A stretch of 27,649 nucleotides of DNA from a virus: positions 1 to 27,649 of the IMG/VR virus record IMGVR_UViG_3300025122_002258. One strand, written 5' to 3'. Made by a program: the position numbers and the translations under genes. This document shows, in pieces, positions 8,298-16,272 of the stretch. How positions within the stretch are numbered: position 1 is the first letter of the stretch; each line of letters starts with the position of its first letter. A model generated the notes under the pieces. The model did no database searches, was not told the origin of the DNA, and was given only the letters and a program-made list of their open reading frames with translations.

Positions 8298-8723
8298 CTA
8301 TCGCCTCCTCCTCGGAACAGAATAATATCTGTCTCCAAGTTTCTTGACTTCAAATCCACGCTTCTCCTCACCGGCAACAGTCTTATGAAAGGTCTTGTGC
8401 TTCTTACCCTTGAGGATCATGTAGCTCTCTTCAGGCAGATCATATTTCTGCCGCTGCTCTTTTGTTGTTTCAATCACTGACCCATAGTGGCCGGTGCTGT
8501 CTCTGCTCATGCCAGCCTTCTTTGCGGAGTCATAATCATAGCCGCCGCCTCCAGAATCAAACATCGGCGTCATCACTGATGTGTCGCTGTCCGAATGATA
8601 TGGCATATTTCGAGATCCACCCATCGGCGTCTCTCCAGGCCCAGGATTGTATGGCATATTCTTGAACATCTCCGAGAAGCTGTTCTTATCCTGCGCCTGT
8701 GCCGTTGAGACAAACTTACCCAT
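8298..8723 (-). CDS. Hypothetical head-module protein
   Basis: A 141-residue protein translated in a TAATG overlap with the portal gene. The first 60 residues are Gly/Pro/Ser/Met-rich and contain two short near-repeats (KNMPYNPGPG and RNMPYHSDSD). The second half has S-T-G-H-Y-G-S, then L-K-G-K-K-H-K-T-F-H-K-T, a pattern I associate with small podophage structural proteins encoded beside the portal (G-H-W/Y-x-S ... L-K ... H-x-T), and a basic end (VPRRRR). The role is unknown; the low-complexity N-terminus and position suggest a minor virion protein. Confidence 0.65.
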   Translation of the reverse strand: MGKFVSTAQAQDKNSFSEMFKNMPYNPGPGETPMGGSRNMPYHSDSDTSVMTPMFDSGGGGYDYDSAKKAGMSRDSTGHYGSVIETTKEQRQKYDLPEESYMILKGKKHKTFHKTVAGEEKRGFEVKKLGDRYYSVPRRRR

Positions 8724-10444
8724 TAGATAAGAGCAGCCTCCTCTTCAGGCAGTGGCACTTGAGCCTGTGCCTCTTCAGCTTGAGCCGCCATCAGATCCGC
8801 TTGGGATACCTGTTGGGCAACCTGTGATCCTGCCGCTACGGTCTGAGCCAACTCAGCCATCGCCGCCTTGTTCTGCTCTTCCTCTTGGATCTTGTCGAGG
8901 TCACCATCCTCAACCATCCAATCTGCCGGCGTTCCGATACCATGCAGGGCATCTCGCATACCAGTGCGCCAATCAATCATACGGAGAGCCATCGGATCCA
9001 GTGGTTCCATCTCGACCGCAACACCTTTGGCCTCGAGTAGCTGCTGACCTTTGATCCGGTCCATGGCTTCGTTGAGCGGAGATTCAAACTTGAATTCAAC
9101 CTCCTGGCCACGCAGACCTTCAGGCATCTCTTGCGGAGATCCGAAGGCGCCATTGCGTAACAGGATATCAAAGTCCTGCTCACACAGTGCGCCGTTGTAG
9201 TCAGTCTCCATGGGCTCAAACAGTGGCAACGCATTACGGATGAACTCCTCGATGCGCTTGGACACCTCAAAGGCCGTCATGTCACTTGAACTGGTGTCAG
9301 GTAGGTTGAGCCTGTTGAGATAGAATGCCTCGGCAATCATATGCCTGACATCCTGCATCATCTCCATGCCAACCGGGACGTATTTCTCACCACCCATATG
9401 TAATGGCCGAACTACCTCACCGAGACGCTCATCATAGACAGCATCGACCGCGGTGAAGCCACCGGGGAAAGCTTCGACGCCGCCCTTAATAGCCTCGGCC
9501 ACACCGATCAGGGGAGGATCCACCGCTTTCTCCCCAGCGGCCAGCAAGGTGTAGGTCATCGATTGGATGAGCCTCGCATCAGGTAGAGCCGCAACGGTGG
9601 CCGGGGAGTAAGCATACTGTGATCCACTCACAGTCTGCCAGCGGGGAATGACATAATGCTTATTCCAGATGCCGACCTCCTCGAGGACGGTCTCGTGGTC
9701 AAGATCCAGATACACCGATACCCATGGCCGGCCGTTCCAGTTCTTGTTCTCACCTTCATCATCATACTCATGTGCTGGTACAATGATGTGCCGGCAGTTG
9801 ATCTCTTTAAAGGGGTCCTCTTTTGCCAGCTTCTTCAGATGTTCGGATGCAGTCTTTGGGAATATCCCTGTCAACTGTCGTGCTTTGGGGTTCCACTTGC
9901 GATGGATCTGCGAGACGGCGCCGAACTCATTCTCTGCCCACGCCATATCCCTGAGATGCCAGCATCGATGTAGCAGGATCTGACCTGTTGCCGGTGTGGT
10001 TGCTAACTCACTGGAGATTGCACACTGACCGAAGGCAGCGTAGTCGTTGTCTGCCTCCTTGGTTGCCCGGACAAAACCAGACTCAGTATCATACATTGCG
10101 CGCCGTTGCGTCTCCTCAGCATTGTGAAGCCACTTACGCTCGGTTTCGTTGCTGTCGTCGTGTTGGGTGTTCTTCTTCCTGATGTGGAACCACTCCTTCG
10201 CAGGAGGTCTGAGCATCGAGCCAAAAGCATTGCCCAGATCTCTCCGAGCAAGCACGGGGTACGATGTGTCGAGGTTGGTTGCGAAGGTCTCACCGACTAT
10301 CCGTTGGTAGGTGAAGTCTGCACGTTCAGGATAGAACTGCTCGGCTATCTCTTGCCACAGGATCATCAAGGTGTCACGCTGGGACTTGTAGAGAGAGCTA
10401 TCCTGTTCCATCAGCCTTTTGTGTCGGCGGAGGAGGATACTCAT
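8723..10444 (-). CDS. Portal protein (head-to-tail connector)
   Basis: A 573-residue protein of the podophage head-to-tail connecting (portal) family. The N-terminus has the typical R-x-x-x-L-W-Q-E-I-A-E-x-F-Y-P-E-R-A-D-F segment (about residues 23-44), followed by D-T-S-Y-P-V-L-A-R-R-D-L-G-N-A and M-L-R-P-P-A-K-E-W-F (about 58-87), which are strong family markers. The length is typical (about 530-700). The last ~60 residues are Gln/Ala/Glu-rich and helical, like the C-terminal barrel of T7-type portals. Portal proteins form a dodecamer at one capsid vertex, docking terminase during packaging and tail adaptor afterwards. One base separates the ATG from the upstream stop. Confidence 0.92.
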   Translation of the reverse strand: MSILLRRHKRLMEQDSSLYKSQRDTLMILWQEIAEQFYPERADFTYQRIVGETFATNLDTSYPVLARRDLGNAFGSMLRPPAKEWFHIRKKNTQHDDSNETERKWLHNAEETQRRAMYDTESGFVRATKEADNDYAAFGQCAISSELATTPATGQILLHRCWHLRDMAWAENEFGAVSQIHRKWNPKARQLTGIFPKTASEHLKKLAKEDPFKEINCRHIIVPAHEYDDEGENKNWNGRPWVSVYLDLDHETVLEEVGIWNKHYVIPRWQTVSGSQYAYSPATVAALPDARLIQSMTYTLLAAGEKAVDPPLIGVAEAIKGGVEAFPGGFTAVDAVYDERLGEVVRPLHMGGEKYVPVGMEMMQDVRHMIAEAFYLNRLNLPDTSSSDMTAFEVSKRIEEFIRNALPLFEPMETDYNGALCEQDFDILLRNGAFGSPQEMPEGLRGQEVEFKFESPLNEAMDRIKGQQLLEAKGVAVEMEPLDPMALRMIDWRTGMRDALHGIGTPADWMVEDGDLDKIQEEEQNKAAMAELAQTVAAGSQVAQQVSQADLMAAQAEEAQAQVPLPEEEAALI

Positions 10445-10445
10445 A

Positions 10446-10685
10446 TTAGTCTCCTAAACTTTCACCGCCTGAACCGAGGACGGTCGATGCTCTAGAACTC
10501 ACTCGGCGCCGTGTATCCTTTGCGCGCTTGCCGGCTGCTGTTGGGATAGTTGGTCCCCTTGCTGCTGCCGCAGCAGCAACCGGCAGCGCCGCCTGAACTG
10601 GTGCCGGTGCCGGTGCCGGTGGCGGAGGTGGCGGTGGTGCTGGTGGCGGTGTGATGGCTCGTATTACTGCTGCAAATTTACCCAT
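10446..10685 (-). CDS. Small Pro/Ala-rich protein, virion-associated by context
   Basis: A 79-residue protein. The chosen ATG (10685) follows GGAGGAG by seven bases; a TTG two codons earlier is not needed. After a short amphipathic start (MGKFAAVIRAI) comes a run of Pro and Ala (residues about 12-44, including seven consecutive Pro), then an Arg/Ser-rich tail that ends in GSGGESLGD. The tail resembles that of the upstream 93-residue protein (Arg-rich, then SESLGGD). Such Pro-rich small proteins with an R-x-S-T-V-L-G-like end occur between portal and terminase in several podophages. Function unknown. Confidence 0.7.
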   Translation of the reverse strand: MGKFAAVIRAITPPPAPPPPPPPAPAPAPVQAALPVAAAAAARGPTIPTAAGKRAKDTRRRVSSRASTVLGSGGESLGD

Positions 10686-10687
10686 GA

Positions 10688-10969
10688 TCAATCTCCTCCA
10701 AGGGACTCACTGTCGAATGTCGTAGTCGCAACCCTGCTGCCTCGACGCATAGCATTACGCCTTTCGTTCTGCGCCTGTATACGCTTTCGATCTGGTGCCT
10801 CTGGTTTCCTCTCAACCTCTGGTGCGAGGGTGGTTTGTGGTGCCGCGGGAGCTGCTTGCTGTTGTTGTTGTTTTCCACCACCGCCAAATAGCCCCTTGGC
10901 CATGTTGGCCACGCTCATCACCGTACCGATGCCTTGAATAACTGGAAGTGCGGCTGCTAGTTTTGACAT
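10688..10969 (-). CDS. Small Gly/Gln-rich protein, virion-associated by context
   Basis: A 93-residue protein starting two bases before the GNAT stop region ends. It has an N-terminal apolar segment (LPVIQGIGTVMSVANMAKGL, about residues 8-27) that could be a membrane-active or amphipathic helix, then GGGGKQQQQQAAPAAP, a charged Arg/Lys/Glu helix and the end FDSESLGGD. Its C-terminus resembles that of the next gene, suggesting a shared binding partner or old duplication. No domain is recognised. An AGAGATG-type ribosome binding site is present. Confidence 0.68.
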   Translation of the reverse strand: MSKLAAALPVIQGIGTVMSVANMAKGLFGGGGKQQQQQAAPAAPQTTLAPEVERKPEAPDRKRIQAQNERRNAMRRGSRVATTTFDSESLGGD

Positions 10970-10970
10970 A

Positions 10971-11423
10971 TCATCTCTCCAAATACATGACCGGACCTTC
11001 TTCCTTAAACCCTGCGCGCTTCATCAATAAGATAAAAGCTCGTTGGTCTCTCTCAGACAGTCCTGCTGTCGCTGTTACAAATACATGGCTCACATCAAAC
11101 ACCGCAAACCACTCCATCATGGCTGACATCAGAGCCCTACTTGTCCTGGCGTCTCGATGCTCTGGCTTCACAAAGAACTTCGAAACATAGCCAAAGGGCC
11201 GTGCCTGGAATTCAGTGGAAGCTACCACCATTACGCCGCCTGTGAGATTGCCTTCATCTTTGCCGATAAGGATATCGTAAGAAGGCTGTTGGACATACAG
11301 TCCGAAGATGTTTCGGCTGTTGTCTTCTGAATACTCTATAGCATAGCCAGATTCATTAATAAAGGTTTCTGCCATCTCTATTAATTCGGGGATGTCGGTC
11401 ATATCCGCTCGACGTATGATCAT
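10971..11423 (-). CDS. GNAT-family N-acetyltransferase
   Basis: A 150-residue protein; the ATG at 11423 overlaps the terminase stop as ATGA and gives the normal GNAT start (MIIRRADMTDIPELIEMA), whereas an upstream in-frame ATG would run deep inside terminase. A central beta strand pattern (GGVMVVASTEF, FGYVSKFFVKPEHRD) leads into the acetyl-CoA-binding loop region R-D-A-R-T-S-R-A-L-M (about residues 90-99; a variant of the R/Q-x-x-G-x-G/A loop), then the V-F-V-T-A-T strand and a G-F-K-E-E-G-P-V-M-Y end typical of the fold. The substrate is not known. Similar GNATs are found beside terminase genes in other podophages, so it need not belong to the sugar pathway. Confidence 0.8.
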   Translation of the reverse strand: MIIRRADMTDIPELIEMAETFINESGYAIEYSEDNSRNIFGLYVQQPSYDILIGKDEGNLTGGVMVVASTEFQARPFGYVSKFFVKPEHRDARTSRALMSAMMEWFAVFDVSHVFVTATAGLSERDQRAFILLMKRAGFKEEGPVMYLER

Positions 11424-13009
11424 CGTCTCTGCCTCTGGCCTCGTTGGGTGCGCTTGGTCATTACTTCTGGCTTGCGATTGCGGGAATGCGTGAACTTGCC
11501 CTGATACAGCCGGCGGTCTCCACCATACCATGACATACAAACAGCATCGCCTTTATCCGTTGATCTACCCAACCGATCAACCACCTTTTCCTTGGGTTCG
11601 ATCTTAATCCCATTGGGTGCTATCTCGAAGGTAGGAGCGGTGAGGTCGGCCAGTAGTTCTGGATCCCGTGGCAATGCAATCGGAGACCCTCCGTCTTGGT
11701 TGGGGTCAAGGGCTTCACGCATCTGCCAGATAGCCTGTGATCTCTTGTTCGTAAAGCCGAGTTGCCGGTCACTAGTCCTAGCTTTGGATTTCTCCGCACC
11801 CTTATAGGGGATGGGGTCAATCCGGTTGTCTTTGAGATGCTCATACATCGATCCTCCGTAGCCGCCACCCATATCAATGATCACCGCGGCATCCTGCCGG
11901 CGATGTGAGACAATAACACCAGCCGAGAACCGGCCGATGGAATCCGTGGGGATGTTTTTAGCAGGGATCTCGATCATTGGTGCAAACCAGCCGTCATGCC
12001 TGATGGCTAAGATCAGTGGATCCTGTCCACCGCCAGATGCATCCACCCCAATCGCACACATCGGAATACCCTGTGGTGGTTCCGGGTTCCACTTGTTCTG
12101 CGCTTCGAGTACCCACGCAGTAGGGATAGCCTGGTTCGCCGTATCCTCACGAGCGGCCATGAAGTTACCATCGCGGTAAGCAGAACGCATGGGCTCTGGC
12201 AGTTGATCCAATCTTTTAGAGTAGTCTGTGTTGATGAGGTACGGATTATCATCGAGTGTGCCATGGATGAAGCTCCTTGAAATCGGGTGATAGTCCTGGC
12301 CGTTCCATGTCTTCACATCATCGGGTCCGTCAACCCACATATCCCTGCCATCAGGATCCGTCAGCACCCAGCGCAGTTCACCTGACTTAGCTGGGTTCGG
12401 GAATGTAATGTCGAGCCATGGTGCAAACATCGGAATGATCCAATAGCCATCGGCGGTGATGGGAGGGTTGGTTGCCATCACAATGCGACACCGCTGACCC
12501 TTGACCGTGGATCTGTTCCAGCCACACAGATACCTGACCTGTTGCTCTAAGAACTGCACGGTCTCATCGAATGCCACGAGGTCGTGAGGTTGGCCCTGCC
12601 AATGCTGCTCATCTCCCATCTTGGCACAGGCGCCGAACTCGATCAGTTGATCCTCTCTGCCGGTCGGCCGCATCGTCATCGGGTGAGATCCTGAGTAGCC
12701 GTCACGAGATCCATTGATCTCAATGGCGCGCTCAGTCATCGCTCCCATATCAGTGTACTGCCGGCGCATGATCAGAGATCTGAGGTGAGCCTCGAAGGCC
12801 AGCCCCAGGATTAGATCAGTCTTACCCGGACCAGCTTGACCACCATACAACAGTTCGACGGCCTCGCTCTCGAATGCCTCGTGTTGTGGTCCCGGTGTTG
12901 GTTGCCACTTGAGATGCTTGGTCCTCTCCCGCCGCTGGGTCCGAATAGCGTCCTTGGTTTCGGCCGGCAGGGTTGTCAGTTCATCTAATGTGTCTTGAAG
13001 ATCACTCAT
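11420..13009 (-). CDS. terL: Terminase large subunit
   Basis: A 529-residue packaging motor. The ATG at 13009 (MSDLQDTLDE) overlaps the upstream stop by eight bases and is preferred over an extension to 13084. Walker A is GGQAGPGKT at about residues 56-64, Walker B is LVAFDE at 144-149, and a coupling motif follows (IVMATNPP, 176-183). The C-terminal nuclease domain begins at AIGVDASGGGQDP (about 319-331), with D323 as the first metal-binding Asp, and continues with VIIDMGGGYG (about 372-381) carrying the second acidic position. Length and motif order are normal. TerL would bind the portal, cut concatemers and pump DNA using ATP. The cognate small subunit is probably the 136-residue gene 12.8 kb upstream. 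Confidence 0.95.
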   Translation of the reverse strand: MSDLQDTLDELTTLPAETKDAIRTQRRERTKHLKWQPTPGPQHEAFESEAVELLYGGQAGPGKTDLILGLAFEAHLRSLIMRRQYTDMGAMTERAIEINGSRDGYSGSHPMTMRPTGREDQLIEFGACAKMGDEQHWQGQPHDLVAFDETVQFLEQQVRYLCGWNRSTVKGQRCRIVMATNPPITADGYWIIPMFAPWLDITFPNPAKSGELRWVLTDPDGRDMWVDGPDDVKTWNGQDYHPISRSFIHGTLDDNPYLINTDYSKRLDQLPEPMRSAYRDGNFMAAREDTANQAIPTAWVLEAQNKWNPEPPQGIPMCAIGVDASGGGQDPLILAIRHDGWFAPMIEIPAKNIPTDSIGRFSAGVIVSHRRQDAAVIIDMGGGYGGSMYEHLKDNRIDPIPYKGAEKSKARTSDRQLGFTNKRSQAIWQMREALDPNQDGGSPIALPRDPELLADLTAPTFEIAPNGIKIEPKEKVVDRLGRSTDKGDAVCMSWYGGDRRLYQGKFTHSRNRKPEVMTKRTQRGQRQRR

Positions 13010-13898
13010 GGTTTTCAGGTAAAGCGGCAACTGCTTGATCAAGCACGGGATCTCGAGTGAGGATGTTACCCTGCCCGTCCACAATGCCGCGCATCATCAG
13101 GTCGATGCGCTCAACCTTCTCGGATAATGTCTCTTCAGGGTTTGCCGTGGGTGTCATTGGATCCACACCGCTGATCACATAGAGCGATTGGATGAACTTA
13201 TATGCGTTGAGTTCCCCTTGCAGCCCGATCAGTTCAGCTTCCATCTGCTTGAAGGCTGCGCTCTTGGATGAGTGCATTCCCTCGAGGAAGGCGATCTTCG
13301 ACTTCATGGTCATCGCCAGATGGGTCTCCCAGGCATCAGGATATGGGTTCGGATCTCGTGTCAGGCCACACCCTTCAGGCAGGATAATCGTGATGCCGGC
13401 CAGCCGAGCCACATCAATGAAGAACCGAGCCCCTGTGAACTGAGACCGATACTCTTCGCCGGCCTCCAGATCGATGCCGTAGATGCCGATGGTCTGCACA
13501 CCCTCATCAATGGCCATCGCCAAGGCATAAGAGATTTGCGACTGAAACCACATCCGACCATATTTCTGGAAGTAATGGTCCTTGGGTATCACCTTACCCG
13601 CCGGCCAATCAGGCATCGGCGCCTCAGTAAAGATCATGCGTGGAGGTTGGACGGACTTCAGTTCCTCGAGGTATTCCCGAAAGCCAGGAGGCCAAGTGTC
13701 TGGCCCGTGTACCTCGAACAACCTATCCCATCGCTGAACATTCTTGCCGCCTGGACCGATGGTCCAGATCTCCCAATCGAGATCATTGACGGGTGCTTCT
13801 GTTCTGCTCGGACACGTTCCTAATATTGCTACTTTTCTCTGTTTGGGCTGGGGAACCTTCTCTGGCCCCCCTGCCTTCTTCTTACGCCTCTTGGCCAT
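13002..13898 (-). CDS. Rossmann-like phage protein of unknown function
   Basis: A 298-residue protein encoded just before terL. After a basic tail (residues 2-20) it has a nucleotide-binding-like start (VAILGTCPSRTEAP), D-W-E-I-W-T-I-G-P-G, an R-x-D-R-L-F-E-V-H-G strand, and later A-L-A-M-A-I-D-E-G-V-Q-T-I-G-I-Y-G-I-D-L (about 125-144). This order of glycine-rich start, A-L-A-x-A-I and G-I-D is shared in outline with Rossmann-type proteins including family-42 sialyltransferases and DUF115-like proteins. Proteins like this are common near phage terminase genes and their role is unknown. The C-terminal third is helical (residues ~215-290). I treat a transferase role as speculation only. Confidence 0.7.
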   Translation of the reverse strand: MAKRRKKKAGGPEKVPQPKQRKVAILGTCPSRTEAPVNDLDWEIWTIGPGGKNVQRWDRLFEVHGPDTWPPGFREYLEELKSVQPPRMIFTEAPMPDWPAGKVIPKDHYFQKYGRMWFQSQISYALAMAIDEGVQTIGIYGIDLEAGEEYRSQFTGARFFIDVARLAGITIILPEGCGLTRDPNPYPDAWETHLAMTMKSKIAFLEGMHSSKSAAFKQMEAELIGLQGELNAYKFIQSLYVISGVDPMTPTANPEETLSEKVERIDLMMRGIVDGQGNILTRDPVLDQAVAALPENHE

Positions 13899-13914
13899 TA
13901 CAGCCCTTTCTTGG

Positions 13915-14373
13915 TTAGCCGATGGTCATGCCGGCCGTCGAGCCAATCACATTGTATTGTGATGTGGTCACGCCACGCAGTTGGACTACGCCACCAGCGT
14001 TGTTTATCTTGGACAAGAACAACGAGGAACCAACCCCGCCTATCGCCGGCTTAAAGATAATGCTGGTTGCCGTACCACCAAAGGTGATCTCGGACGCACT
14101 GGTTGCGATGTGCAGTTCCAGTGACACGCCGGGAGCGGGTGCTTCGATCTCGAAGGATGCCGCGGTCGCCGTGCCGCTTGACAAGATGGTCATGCCATAG
14201 TTTTTGGCGGTCGATCCTGCGGTGGTAGTTGCCACGTTGTCATTGATGTTACCCACGTTAGCGGTCGGATATAGTGATTGATCAGCTTTGTCTCGTGCGT
14301 TCACGAGGTGACCAGATGAATTCATGCCGAGTTGACGGCCATGAAGTGAAGTAAGTATGTTTTCCTTAACCAT
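13915..14373 (-). CDS. Hypothetical protein, probable beta-rich virion protein
   Basis: A 152-residue protein with AGGAGC ahead of its ATG. Gly, Ala, Thr, Ser and Val dominate, with repeated short beta-strand patterns and almost no Cys or Trp, which is typical of phage decoration or fibre-head proteins. It begins MVKENILTSLHGRQLGM and ends GSTAGMTIG. I do not recognise the family. It lies with the 171-residue gene on the terminase side of the glycosyltransferase, so the structural module resumes here after the sugar island. Confidence 0.65.
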   Translation of the reverse strand: MVKENILTSLHGRQLGMNSSGHLVNARDKADQSLYPTANVGNINDNVATTTAGSTAKNYGMTILSSGTATAASFEIEAPAPGVSLELHIATSASEITFGGTATSIIFKPAIGGVGSSLFLSKINNAGGVVQLRGVTTSQYNVIGSTAGMTIG

Positions 14374-14449
14374 GATAAGCTCCTATTGCTTAGTGCTGTT
14401 GCTACGGAGGTGGGCTTGTTGCCCCTCTCTAATCACGCCTACCCTTTAA

Positions 14450-14965
14450 TTAGCTTTCGCCGGGAACCTTCCCGACTTCTTCCCAAACGATGGTTCCACT
14501 GATGCCCATGGCCACCGCATTCTCGGCGATACGGACAGCAAGCTGTTCATTCAGTCCAGTTTGAATTCGTTTGTCTGATGCTGGTTCATAAGAGAAGTCA
14601 TTTTCACCACCAACCGGCCAGTTGCCACCGTAGCGGAGTGTCTCACCACCGACGCCGCCGACAGTCGTTGAGTTGTAAGTTCCTGTTACCAGCGCAGTTG
14701 CGCCACGGTCAAGGAAGTTCAGCGGCGCGCCCACTGTTCCACCAACAGCCGTTGACGTACCACCTGAGATGATCTCGACGGCCAGCCGCTCACCGGATGA
14801 ACCAACGTAGTTTGTGTTGTTGCTGAGTTCCACACTGTGGAGACGGATCCTCGTGTCGGTGGATCCTTGGAGTTCAAAGATGTCGCGCTCGGCGCCACCT
14901 GAACACTCGATGTCCGAAAAGGTCATTGAGTAAATATTGGTCTTTCTTTCGAATGAAGGTCGCAT
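14450..14965 (-). CDS. Hypothetical protein, probable virion component
   Basis: A 171-residue protein with AAGGA before its ATG, four bases after the glycosyltransferase stop. It has an ordered N-terminal half (SDIECSGGAERDIFELQGS, then R-I-R-L-H-S-V-E-L-S) and a Gly/Thr/Val-rich second half with E-R-L-A-V-E-I-I-S-G-G and L-R-Y-G-G-N-W-P. The E-L-Q-G-S ... I-R-L-H-S-V-E-L pattern is familiar from small phage structural proteins whose function is not known. The next gene is 77 bases on, across a weak hairpin (minus strand, stem around GGGC/GCCC at about 14415-14437). Confidence 0.65.
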   Translation of the reverse strand: MRPSFERKTNIYSMTFSDIECSGGAERDIFELQGSTDTRIRLHSVELSNNTNYVGSSGERLAVEIISGGTSTAVGGTVGAPLNFLDRGATALVTGTYNSTTVGGVGGETLRYGGNWPVGGENDFSYEPASDKRIQTGLNEQLAVRIAENAVAMGISGTIVWEEVGKVPGES

Positions 14966-14969
14966 ATCT

Positions 14970-15653
14970 CTATTCCTTCTGCAAATAAGCCTTGAGTCCT
15001 ATCTCTGTCTCGCCGGGGCGAGGGTCAACTATCGCTGTGACCTTGTTGAGGTAGCCCATTCTTACGCCAGCCCTATGCATTCTTTCCTGTATATCAGTAT
15101 CGTTAACACGATTCCAGTGTTTTCTCCAACAGTCCCGGTTCCACTTAAAGAACCTCAGATAGGATCGATAGACCCAAGTCTGAGTTCCACCAACCAAGGT
15201 GCCATCATCAAGTTTGTATGGCATCACCACCTTGTTCTTTGAGGTGTGCATTGCTGACACGAATTCAAGCTTCTTCTTCTTGGCATATTTCAATACGCTC
15301 TCGAGGTGATCAGGCACCCACTGGTCATCGTCATCGATGCGCGCAATCCAGTGATCATTGGTGCATTCTTTGAGTGCTGCGTTGATTGGATCGACGGGTC
15401 CACAGAGCCATCTGTTCTCTGGTGTGTCAGGATAATGCAGTTTCTTAGGTATGCTTTTAATGAATACCCGTACCGATGGATATAACTTATTGTTATTCCT
15501 TACAAACTGTTCGACCTTCTCCTCGGTGCTGTCGGTGCAGCCGTGGGCAACAATGAGTACCAACATTGGCTTGTGTGTTTGTGCCAGGACAGATGGTAGA
15601 CAGGTGTTGATCAATATGTCTGCACGGTCATGTGTCGGTATAATGACTGTCAC
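14970..15653 (-). CDS. Family-2-type glycosyltransferase (GT-A fold)
   Basis: A 227-residue enzyme starting at a GTG (15653) so that the protein begins MTVIIPTHDRADILINTCLPS-like, the normal start of family-2 glycosyltransferases; longer versions would read through the acetyltransferase gene. It overlaps that gene by 26 bases. V-I-I-P-T-H-D-R (residues 3-10) is the nucleotide-binding strand and D107-D110 (RIDDDDQW) is the metal-binding DxD region. Such enzymes transfer sugars from NDP donors, with an inverting mechanism. It could attach a sugar to a virion protein or host glycan, but family-2 enzymes are not the usual users of CMP-nonulosonates, so its donor is uncertain. The DNA around 15,440-15,510 is visibly AT-richer than the structural genes. 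Confidence 0.82.
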   Translation of the reverse strand: MTVIIPTHDRADILINTCLPSVLAQTHKPMLVLIVAHGCTDSTEEKVEQFVRNNNKLYPSVRVFIKSIPKKLHYPDTPENRWLCGPVDPINAALKECTNDHWIARIDDDDQWVPDHLESVLKYAKKKKLEFVSAMHTSKNKVVMPYKLDDGTLVGGTQTWVYRSYLRFFKWNRDCWRKHWNRVNDTDIQERMHRAGVRMGYLNKVTAIVDPRPGETEIGLKAYLQKE

Positions 15654-16272
15654 GAGATCCGATGGGTTTACTCGGTAGAGGCACCGGCTTAACCACAGGC
15701 GTGGGGTCTCCGTCACCGTGTACCATCGGCACCGGCTTGCGGAAATCATTCTGTCCGACCACGAGCGTACCGGCTGGGACTCTTGTTTCGTCATTTAATA
15801 CTACTCCTTGAAGTATTGTTGCGCCGGCACCAACCTGACACCGCTTACCTATAACCACATCCCCACAGAGTATCACACCCGGTGAGATGATGCAGTGGTC
15901 ACCGATGATACAGCCGTGTCCTATCGATACTGAGTAGTTGATTAGGACGTTGCGGCCGATGACGATGTCCTCACCGATGTGGCAACTGCCGGCGATGTAT
16001 GCTCCTTCACCGATGACTGGACTTGTCATCTCAGCCTGAAACATCGAGGCATCCATGATGGTGGCAAACTGACACCCCTTGGCTTTGAAGTGTTCCCACT
16101 GCTCCAGTCTGGTGGTGAGATCTCCCACACCACAGATCACCTCATTCCAACCGGAACCGACGAGGATGGCAGTGACAAACCGCTCCTCATCGAAGTCAAT
16201 CATTGTGGTGGCGCGCTCACTTGACGCCCTGATCTGTTTGGCGTGACCGCCTTTGCCTAAGATGTATATCAT
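15628..16272 (-). CDS. legH: Sugar O/N-acetyltransferase, LegH/NeuD/PglD type
   Basis: A 214-residue protein with two parts: an N-terminal Rossmann-like sugar-nucleotide-binding domain starting I-Y-I-L-G-K-G-G-H-A-K-Q (residues 2-13), and a left-handed beta-helix from about 85 to 170 made of hexapeptide repeats ([LIV]-G-x-x-x-x). H119 in S-I-G-H-G-C-I-I-G-D matches the catalytic His of PglD/NeuD-type enzymes. In legionaminic acid synthesis this step acetylates the C4 amine made by LegC, using acetyl-CoA. A NeuD-like O-acetylation of the finished sugar is an alternative. The Pro/Gly/Asp-rich C-terminal tail after residue 175 is extra and may be disordered. The ATG overlaps the upstream gene as ATGA. 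Confidence 0.82.
   Translation of the reverse strand: MIYILGKGGHAKQIRASSERATTMIDFDEERFVTAILVGSGWNEVICGVGDLTTRLEQWEHFKAKGCQFATIMDASMFQAEMTSPVIGEGAYIAGSCHIGEDIVIGRNVLINYSVSIGHGCIIGDHCIISPGVILCGDVVIGKRCQVGAGATILQGVVLNDETRVPAGTLVVGQNDFRKPVPMVHGDGDPTPVVKPVPLPSKPIGSRDSHYTDT

Noticed and set aside
10971-11423. GNAT protein as the PseH-type acetyltransferase of the sugar pathway
   Set aside because: It is coupled to terL, far from the island, and similar GNATs occur beside terminase in phages without sugar genes; the beta-helix enzyme already fills the step.
13010-13084. Extension of terL to 13084
   Set aside because: The extra residues overlap the upstream gene by 83 bases and do not resemble terminase; the ATG at 13009 fits the eight-base overlap pattern.
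13272-13823. 183-codon plus-strand frame
   Set aside because: It lies wholly antisense to the 298-residue Rossmann-like gene, and its composition (Arg/Pro/His-rich) is typical of a shadow frame.
14405-14440. Hairpin between the 152- and 171-residue genes as a terminator
   Set aside because: The stem has two mismatches and no T-run follows on the minus strand; kept only as a note in the gene entry.
15654-15794. N-terminal extension of the glycosyltransferase to an ATG at 15794
   Set aside because: The extra 47 residues lie inside the acetyltransferase gene and show no family pattern; the GTG at 15653 gives the normal glycosyltransferase start.
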